A stretch of 5,072 nucleotides of DNA from Candidatus Arcticimaribacter sp. (GTDB lineage: Bacteria; Bacteroidota; Bacteroidia; Flavobacteriales; Flavobacteriaceae). The stretch is taken from NCBI GenBank assembly GCA_011526335.1, contig WTJB01000033.1, positions 1-5,072 of the forward strand, written 5' to 3'. Positions 1 to 5,072 of the stretch are shown here, one piece after another; position 1 is the stretch's first letter; each line of letters starts with the position of its first letter. The position numbers and the translations under genes are program-made. The notes beneath the pieces are model-generated. The model was not told the origin of the DNA. It worked only from the letters and a program-made list of their open reading frames with translations, and made no database searches.

Positions 1-1856
1 ATAGCCTCGTGTATGGCATAGCCCTCAAACGGATAAAAAACGGTGTGATATCCCTCCTTGGTTTGAAAACGTTCTATAAGAAATTCAGTGGGCTGCGGAA
101 CTATAGACTCCTTTTGTTGTTGATGAAATACGGGGCTTAGGGCTTTAAATTCAGCCGTAGTTTTGTTGCGTTCTTCAAAGAAGGCTTTTTTTAACAAATC
201 ACTCAAATGCGCACTAAAACTCATGCGTCCTCCCATCCAAGCTGGAATTCTTGCTTTTTTGGATTTGGATTTTTTTACAATCACCTCCATGTTGTGCATA
301 CGAATGAGCTCTAAGTTTCTCCCCGAAAAAGTAAAAACATCTCCTGGTTTTAGCTTGGCAACAAACCATTCTTCTACCGTACCTAAATAGCCTCCTTTCT
401 GGTAGCGTACTTTTAAATCAGCATCACTGACTATGGTTCCCATAGACAATCGGTGGCGCATAGCAACCCCACGGTTCAAGACCTTTATCTTTCCATCCTC
501 GAGGACAGTTACTTTTTTGTATTCGTCATAGTGTTCTAAACTTTGGCTTCCCTTTACAAGAAAGTTTATCATCCATTGCCATTGATTATGATCTAGGGTT
601 TGAAAGCAAAAAGTTTGTTGAACAATAGGCAAGAGTGCTTTGGGATCAAAACCACTCCCCACGGCTAAGGTCATTAAAAATTGAAGCAGTACATCATAGG
701 CGTTGAGGTAAGGAATACGGTCTTCTATTTGTTGTGATTCTATTCCCCGTTGTAAAGCAACAGACTCGATCAGTTCCATGGCATGGGTAGGCAAGAAGTG
801 AATGGTGCTTCCCGCTTTGGGGCGGTGACCACTGCGTCCTGCCCGTTGAATAAATCGCCCAACCCCTTTTGGGCTCCCGATTTGGATACAGTTTTCTACA
901 GGACTAAAGTCTACACCTAAATCTAGGCTTGAGGTGCAGACAACAACTTTGAGTTGTTCCTCGCGTAAAGCATCCTCTACCCAAAGGCGTATTTTTTTAT
1001 CAATACTTCCGTGATGCATAGCAATGTTTCCCGCTAAATTAGGATCGGCTTCCAGCAAGTGATGAAACCAAATTTCGCACTGGGCGCGGGTATTGGTAAA
1101 TATGAGGGTGGTTTTATTTTTCTGCACTAACTTTAGTACTTGGGGCAACAAATGCAGCCCAAGATGCCCCCGCCACGGAAAACTTTCCATGCTTTTGGGA
1201 AGGATAGACTTCACCGTAATTTTTTTATTGATTTTGGCTTCTACGGTGATGTAGTTTTCAATGGGTCCTAAAAGAATTTCTCTTGCCAATTCTTTGTTTC
1301 CCAGGGTTGCAGAAATCCCCCAGACTTTTAAATTTGGAAGAAATGAACGCAGGTAAGCAATGGCCAATTCAATTTGTACCCCGCGTTTAGATCCCAAAAG
1401 TTCATGCCATTCATCAACGACGATGACTTTAAGATGCTTAAAATCTTTTTGATGATCTTTTGTGCTTAACAGTACGTGTAAACTTTCTGGGGTGGTAACC
1501 AATCCAAAAGAGGGTTTGCGTTTCTGTTTGGCACGTTGGCTTTGTGAGGTGTCACCTGTGCGTAAAGCTACGCTCAAGTCTGGATGCAGGTCCTGCGTCA
1601 TGCGTTGGGTGGCCTGCTGAATTTCAACCGCCAAGGCTCTCAAGGGGGTAATCCACAAAGCTTGGACGGCATTAGGGTGTTTTTTTTCTTGGAGTGCCTC
1701 TTGTATTATGCCACCCCATAGGGCATAGGTTTTACCACTCCCCGTAGGGGCGTGTAGCATGCCGTTTTTTCCGTTTAGGTAAGCGTTCCAACATTGCTTT
1801 TGGAAGTTTTGTGCTTGCCACCCTTGCGCCGTAAACCACTCAGATACTGACTTCAT
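1..1856 (-). CDS. Ligase-associated DEXH-box DNA helicase, Lhr-Core type (3' part missing)
   Basis: Superfamily 2 DNA helicase of the Lhr-Core type, in the version encoded next to an ATP-dependent ligase. By family knowledge it is an ATP-driven 3'-5' translocase that unwinds DNA during repair in the cytoplasm. I translated 618 residues with no stop before the left edge; family members run to roughly 800-900, so about 200 or more C-terminal residues are missing. Visible motifs: Walker A APTGSGKT (36-43), Ia TPLRALA (70-76), Ib TTPES (121-125), the DEWH box (148-151), III SATLG (182-186), IV with LIFTNTR (251-257), V around TSSLDLGVDF (308-317) and VI QRAGRSGHR (337-345). These cover both RecA domains. 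After them come the winged-helix region and the start of the Lhr-specific core, including the conserved stretch WMGGRM (540-545). The ATG overlaps the ligase stop codon (ATGA), which fixes the start. No key residue is missing and no frameshift was seen. Family assignment is very secure. Confidence 0.97.
   Translation of the reverse strand, partial: MKSVSEWFTAQGWQAQNFQKQCWNAYLNGKNGMLHAPTGSGKTYALWGGIIQEALQEKKHPNAVQALWITPLRALAVEIQQATQRMTQDLHPDLSVALRTGDTSQSQRAKQKRKPSFGLVTTPESLHVLLSTKDHQKDFKHLKVIVVDEWHELLGSKRGVQIELAIAYLRSFLPNLKVWGISATLGNKELAREILLGPIENYITVEAKINKKITVKSILPKSMESFPWRGHLGLHLLPQVLKLVQKNKTTLIFTNTRAQCEIWFHHLLEADPNLAGNIAMHHGSIDKKIRLWVEDALREEQLKVVVCTSSLDLGVDFSPVENCIQIGSPKGVGRFIQRAGRSGHRPKAGSTIHFLPTHAMELIESVALQRGIESQQIEDRIPYLNAYDVLLQFLMTLAVGSGFDPKALLPIVQQTFCFQTLDHNQWQWMINFLVKGSQSLEHYDEYKKVTVLEDGKIKVLNRGVAMRHRLSMGTIVSDADLKVRYQKGGYLGTVEEWFVAKLKPGDVFTFSGRNLELIRMHNMEVIVKKSKSKKARIPAWMGGRMSFSAHLSDLLKKAFFEERNKTTAEFKALSPVFHQQQKESIVPQPTEFLIERFQTKEGYHTVFYPFEGYAIHEA
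1853..1856 (-). other. ATGA stop/start overlap, ligase to helicase
   Basis: On the minus strand the bases ATGA hold both the helicase start ATG (1856-1854) and the ligase stop TGA (1855-1853). The upstream 20 bases contain no purine-rich ribosome binding site at a usable distance. This suggests that ribosomes finishing the ligase restart on the helicase. Confidence 0.9.
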
Positions 1857-3436
1857 GGCAACAGTTTTTTGAGATCATCCAAACTATTTGCGTCCTGGAG
1901 TTTTTTGTCATGTCTCCACCTCAAAATTCTCGGAAAACGAACGGCTACTCCACTTTTATGTCTTGGGGAGAGGGCAATGCCCTCAAAGGCAATTTCAAAA
2001 ACCAATTGTGGTGTTACCTGCCGTACAGGTCCAAAACGATCAATGGTATTCTGCTTTACAAATTGATCTACTTCTTTGATTTCCTTGTCGGTAAGTCCAG
2101 AATAGGCCTTAGCAAAAGTTACGAGCTCCTCTTTGTTCCAAAGGGCAAAGGTATAGTCGGTGTAAAGATTTGTTCTTCTCCCGTGACCGCGCATAGCGTA
2201 GGTCAGTACCGCATCAATGGTTTTTGGATCGGATTTCCATTTCCACCAAGTCCCTTTTTTTCTTCCCACTTCATAAAGCGAATTCTTGTGCTTAATCATC
2301 AGCCCTTCACTCCTCATTTCTTGCGCCCGTTCGCGTTCTTTAGCTACAGCTTCCCATGAAGAAAATTGCAGAACTTCGGACAATAGCACCGGAAGGTCTG
2401 GAGGGAGTGCATCGTAGCATTTTTTTAGTGTTTCTTGCCGTTGGGCTAAGGGTGTATTGCGTTGATCTTCGCCTTTCCACTCCAAAAGATCATAGAGCAT
2501 AATACGAATAGGGACTTCTTCTCGAAGCTTTTGCGAAACGCTTTTCCGCCCTATGCGTTTTTGTAAGGCATTAAAATCGCCAATTTGTCCTGCTATATAG
2601 GGGAGCAACTCTCCATCTACCACGGTACCGTCCGGGAAATGATGGACCAAACACTCCAGTTCTGGAAACTTATCTGTAATGAGTTCTTCCCCGCGGCTCC
2701 ACAAAAAAACTTTTCCTCCACGTACAATAAGCTGTGCCCGCATCCCATCCCACTTGTGTTCAATATGCCAATCTTTAGAGGCTTCTTTTTCAAAGAAACC
2801 CTCTTCTAGGGCATACGCCAAAAAGAAGGGGTAGGGTTGAGAAATATGGTCTTCTGGATTGGGATTCAATATCAATTCATCGAAACTAATGGATTGGGGA
2901 CTCCACTGCCCCATGAGTCGATGTGCCAAAATATTTTCTTCAACATTCACGGCTTTGGACAGTGCGCGCGTCATTAACTTTTGACTTACACCAATACGAA
3001 AGCCCCCCGTCAAGATTTTGTTAAACACAAAGCGCTCGAAATTATTTAAGCCTTTCCAGCGTTCTAGGATATAGGCTTTTTTTTCTTCTTCCGTTTTGGG
3101 TTTAAGGGCGATTATTTCTTCTATACATTGGCTAAGGGAAGGGGCTTCGCCCTCCTGTACTTGGTGGACCAATAGCGCAATGGTTTCGGCCAAGTCCCCT
3201 ACAATATGGTACGATTCTTCAAAAAGCCATTCGGGCAATTGTGCAATTTCTGCTGCCCACTGCCGCATAAGGGTAGTGGTGACAGGACGTGAAGGCCGTC
3301 TGTGCGACAAGAGTGCAACCGCCCATAGGGCATCCTCTTTTGGGGCAGATTGAAAATAAGAAGTCAATGCCTTTACCTTTAGATTGGTTTTATTGGTACT
3401 GTCCAGTTGTTCGATGAGTTGGGCAAAGCGTTTCAT
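1853..3436 (-). CDS. ATP-dependent DNA ligase, helicase/exonuclease-associated family
   Basis: Seals nicks in duplex DNA through a lysine-AMP intermediate, using ATP. It is complete at 527 residues, within the normal range for this bacterial ATP-ligase family (the PP_1105 type, with an N-terminal DNA-binding domain). Domains: helical DNA-binding domain about 1-195, nucleotidyltransferase about 200-405, OB fold about 406-527. Motif I is KWDGMR with the adenylated lysine at K228; SRGEE follows at 247-251. Motif III is DGE (274-276), IIIa is LYDLLEW (314-320), IV is EGLMIK (377-382) and V has K399 and K401 in WWKWKSDP. A motif VI-like basic stretch RFPRILRWRHDK lies at 500-511. All catalytic residues are present. 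The start ATG overlaps the exonuclease stop and the stop overlaps the helicase start. No Shine-Dalgarno sequence precedes the start, so coupled translation is likely. Replication would normally use an NAD-dependent LigA encoded elsewhere, so this is probably a repair ligase (inference). Confidence 0.97.
   Translation of the reverse strand: MKRFAQLIEQLDSTNKTNLKVKALTSYFQSAPKEDALWAVALLSHRRPSRPVTTTLMRQWAAEIAQLPEWLFEESYHIVGDLAETIALLVHQVQEGEAPSLSQCIEEIIALKPKTEEEKKAYILERWKGLNNFERFVFNKILTGGFRIGVSQKLMTRALSKAVNVEENILAHRLMGQWSPQSISFDELILNPNPEDHISQPYPFFLAYALEEGFFEKEASKDWHIEHKWDGMRAQLIVRGGKVFLWSRGEELITDKFPELECLVHHFPDGTVVDGELLPYIAGQIGDFNALQKRIGRKSVSQKLREEVPIRIMLYDLLEWKGEDQRNTPLAQRQETLKKCYDALPPDLPVLLSEVLQFSSWEAVAKERERAQEMRSEGLMIKHKNSLYEVGRKKGTWWKWKSDPKTIDAVLTYAMRGHGRRTNLYTDYTFALWNKEELVTFAKAYSGLTDKEIKEVDQFVKQNTIDRFGPVRQVTPQLVFEIAFEGIALSPRHKSGVAVRFPRILRWRHDKKLQDANSLDDLKKLLP
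3433..3436 (-). other. ATGA stop/start overlap, exonuclease to ligase
   Basis: The same 4-base ATGA arrangement joins the exonuclease stop (3435-3433) to the ligase start (3436-3434). As at the other junction, no Shine-Dalgarno-like sequence precedes the ATG. The identical overlap at both junctions supports one polycistronic transcript with coupled translation. Confidence 0.9.
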
Positions 3437-4434
3437 TCTGTTGCAGCAGTTTCGAGGGTTTCAGCTTCGTATTGGGTTTTTTCTGTACGGGCATTCCACC
3501 CTTGTTCTCGAAGGTATTGGGCAAATAAATCTGTATAGCCGTGGGTAGTGATCACATTTTCACAACCCGTAGCCTTTATGGCAGAAAGTAAACCGCTCCA
3601 ATCGGCATGATCAGAAAGGACAAAAGCACGATCCACCGCCCGACGTCTTCGCGCTCCTCGAAACGCCATCCAGCCAGAGGCATAGCCCGTAGAAAGGGTT
3701 CCTAATTTTTTCACCCAAGCACTTCCCAAGACGGCCGGAGGAGCCAAAACCATATTCCCTTCAATCTCTTTTTTTGTGGTTTCTCTAGTGATGCGTTCTG
3801 TAGGAGGGAAGTCAATAAACTGTCGGAGGACTTGGGTCATTTCTTCCGTAGCGCCGTGGGTGTATATTTTTCCTATAGAAGGATCAAGATGTTTCAGTAA
3901 ACGTTGTGCTTTTCCTAAAGAATAGCCCATCAACAGACTGGTTGTTTTTTGTTTTTGATTTTCGGCCCACCAGGCATTGATTTTGTCGTGTACTCGGGGA
4001 GGGTCATCCCATTGAAATACGGGAAGACCAAAGGTGCATTCCGTAATAAAGGTATGGCATTTTATCGGTTCAAAAGGAGTAGAGATACCGTCTCTTTGGG
4101 TTTTGTAATCCCCTGTAAAGACCCAAACTTCTCCTTTGTATTCCACGCGAATTTGTGCCGAGCCCGGAACATGCCCTGCGGGGTGTAATGAAAACTGTAC
4201 CCCATTGATGCTAAAGGTTTCGCCATAGGCTTTCCCACTCACAGCAATATTTCCTAAACGATGTTGAATGATCGGAACATTGATCTCGTGGGTAATGTAG
4301 TGTTTACTGCCCCAGCGTGCGTGGTCCGAGTGGCCATGTGAAATAATGGCCTTGTCTACGCCCCGCCAGGGATCGAGATAGACGTCAGCTTGTTTACAGT
4401 AAATCCCTTTGGAGCTGAATTCCAGTAATGGCAT
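3433..4434 (-). CDS. Ligase-associated exonuclease, metallo-beta-lactamase/beta-CASP (SNM1/Pso2-like)
   Basis: Predicted zinc-dependent DNA nuclease with a metallo-beta-lactamase fold and beta-CASP insertion, related to the SNM1/Pso2 interstrand-crosslink repair nucleases. Using the ATG at 4434 the protein has 333 residues, the usual family size. Visible motifs: HGHSDH (33-38), which is motif 2; H88 in AGHVPG; D109 in FTGDY; E132 in ECTFG (beta-CASP motif A); H193 in THGATEE (motif B); SDHADW (274-279); and the C-terminal H298 in TTHG. The metal ligands therefore look complete. An in-frame TTG at 4500 would add 22 residues, but family members, as I recall them, begin MPLLEF followed by KGIYC. 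The ATG is also preceded by an A-rich tract typical of Bacteroidota starts, so I chose the ATG. The first gene of the operon, it ends in a 4-base overlap with the ligase. Exonuclease activity and polarity are inferred from the family, not from the sequence. Confidence 0.95.
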   Translation of the reverse strand: MPLLEFSSKGIYCKQADVYLDPWRGVDKAIISHGHSDHARWGSKHYITHEINVPIIQHRLGNIAVSGKAYGETFSINGVQFSLHPAGHVPGSAQIRVEYKGEVWVFTGDYKTQRDGISTPFEPIKCHTFITECTFGLPVFQWDDPPRVHDKINAWWAENQKQKTTSLLMGYSLGKAQRLLKHLDPSIGKIYTHGATEEMTQVLRQFIDFPPTERITRETTKKEIEGNMVLAPPAVLGSAWVKKLGTLSTGYASGWMAFRGARRRRAVDRAFVLSDHADWSGLLSAIKATGCENVITTHGYTDLFAQYLREQGWNARTEKTQYEAETLETAATE

Positions 4435-4545
4435 GCCTAATTTTTCTTTTTCAAGGGGAAGGTACAAAAAAGGAAAATTCAAACGGTTAATAACTGCCAA
4501 TAACTCCGTTCTTCTCCCCTTAAATTATTTGTTAATTTCGTCTAG
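4435..4545. promoter_or_regulatory. Divergent intergenic region between the repair operon and dnaE
   Basis: This 111-bp region must hold the start signals for the plus-strand gene at 4546 and probably for the minus-strand operon. It is A/T-rich with scattered purine and pyrimidine tracts. On the minus strand, TTTG at 4483-4480 followed after 15 bases by TACCTTCC (4464-4457) is a partial match to the Bacteroidota -33/-7 promoter (TTTG, then TAnnTTTG), about 22 bases before the chosen ATG. The spacing is shorter than usual and two bases of the -7 box differ, so it is only a candidate. On the plus strand the best -7-like stretch is ATTATTTG (4524-4531), which lacks the leading TA, and no convincing -33 box was found. 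No inverted repeat suggesting a LexA-type or other operator was recognised. Confidence 0.45.
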
Positions 4546-5072
4546 ATGTATTTAATCTTTGACACCGAAACCACAGGATTGCCAAAGCGCTGGGATGCGC
4601 CCTTGACCGATAGTGAAAATTGGCCCCGCTGTATCCAAATTGCTTGGCAAATTCACGATGCGCAAGGAGCATTGGTCGCGCATGAAGATTATTTAATTCA
4701 ACCCGACGGCTTTACCATTCCCTTCGACTCAGAACAAGTGCATGGTATTTCAACAGCCTTGGCAAAAGTACAAGGAGAATCTTTGGCGGTTGTTTTGGAC
4801 GAGTTTCACGAAGCATTAAATCGGGTAGATTACGTTGTGGGGCACAATGTTTCTTTTGACCGAAACATTATGGGAGCCGAATTTTTACGGGCTCAAAGAA
4901 GGGATGTGTTGGAAGGAAAGGCAGTCGTGGACACCTGTACAGAAGAAACGGCTAGTTTGTGTCAACTCCCCGGGGGACGCGGGGGGAAGTTTAAATTACC
5001 TACGCTGACCGAATTATATCATTTTTTATTTCAAGAAAGTTTTGAAGAAGCCCACAATGCAACGGCCGATGT
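4546..5072 (+). CDS. dnaE: DNA polymerase III alpha subunit with N-terminal DEDDh exonuclease domain (5' part only)
   Basis: The first 175 residues are visible; the gene continues past the right edge. They form a DnaQ/epsilon-like 3'-5' exonuclease domain with a complete DEDDh site: D6 and E8 in FDTETTG (ExoI), D105 in GHNVSFD (99-105, ExoII), and H170 and D175 in HNATAD (170-175, ExoIII). The active site is thus complete just where the window ends. The opening MYLIFDTETTGLPKRW, the segment NWPRCIQIAW (25-34) and LPGGRGGKFKLPTLTEL (141-157) match, from memory, the N-terminus of the roughly 1,450-1,500-residue polymerase III alpha subunit of Flavobacteriia, which carries its proofreading domain on the same chain. 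The polymerase domain is outside the window, so dnaE rests on N-terminal resemblance; a stand-alone exonuclease is the alternative. The ATG at 4546 fits the family start. It is transcribed away from the repair operon. Confidence 0.82.
   Translation, partial: MYLIFDTETTGLPKRWDAPLTDSENWPRCIQIAWQIHDAQGALVAHEDYLIQPDGFTIPFDSEQVHGISTALAKVQGESLAVVLDEFHEALNRVDYVVGHNVSFDRNIMGAEFLRAQRRDVLEGKAVVDTCTEETASLCQLPGGRGGKFKLPTLTELYHFLFQESFEEAHNATAD

Noticed and set aside
163..390. Plus-strand open frame of 75 codons
   Set aside because: It is antisense to the helicase frame, which I translated continuously through this region with family-typical residues; the short frame has no independent support.
1910..2359. 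Plus-strand open frame of 149 codons inside the ligase gene
   Set aside because: It lies wholly antisense to a ligase with complete motifs, its protein has no recognisable domain, and its composition looks like an antisense shadow.
3949..4188. Plus-strand open frame of 79 codons
   Set aside because: It is antisense to the exonuclease and covers strongly conserved metal-site coding sequence; nothing suggests an independent gene.
1853..4434. Possible defence or non-homologous end-joining island (ligase, nuclease and helicase together)
   Set aside because: No Ku, primase-polymerase, CRISPR, reverse transcriptase or mobile-element gene is present. The three genes match the established ligase-associated repair cluster, and their base composition does not differ visibly from the flanking gene.
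4968..4986. G-rich tract with a CCCCGGGG palindrome, considered as a G-quadruplex or slippage site
   Set aside because: Only two G runs are present on this strand, too few for a quadruplex, and the bases encode the conserved LPGGRGGK segment of the exonuclease domain with the frame intact.

Overview
The window reads as a chromosomal segment of a Bacteroidota bacterium, most likely from the Flavobacteriia. Two things suggest this. The plus-strand protein at the right edge closely resembles the exonuclease-type N-terminus that I know from the long, flavobacterial form of DNA polymerase III alpha. Also, start codons lack clear Shine-Dalgarno sequences and are preceded by A/T-rich stretches, as is usual in that phylum. 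Codon use looks uniform, and no insertion sequence, integrase, tRNA, rRNA or CRISPR array was seen.

Layout: positions 1-4434 are almost entirely one minus-strand operon. In the direction of transcription it runs: a beta-CASP metallo-beta-lactamase exonuclease (4434-3433), an ATP-dependent DNA ligase (3436-1853), and a large DEXH-box helicase of the Lhr-Core type (from 1856 to beyond the left edge). Both gene junctions are 4-base ATGA overlaps, so the three proteins are probably translationally coupled. A 111-bp divergent intergenic region (4435-4545) separates this operon from a plus-strand gene starting at 4546, which runs off the right edge. That gene begins with a complete DEDDh 3'-5' exonuclease active site and is best read as the start of dnaE.

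The three minus-strand genes form the known but poorly understood 'ligase-associated DNA damage response' cluster, described biochemically in Pseudomonas putida. The family descriptions give four partners: helicase, ligase, nuclease of the SNM1/Pso2-like fold, and a metallophosphoesterase endonuclease (PdeM). The fourth gene is not in this window; if present, it would be expected past the left edge, after the helicase. A plausible joint role is to unwind damaged DNA, trim its ends and reseal it. That is inference from the enzyme activities. The cluster itself is described, so I do not claim a new system here. The most notable points are the tight coupling, the divergent placement beside the replicative polymerase gene, and the unresolved start and promoter of the exonuclease gene.
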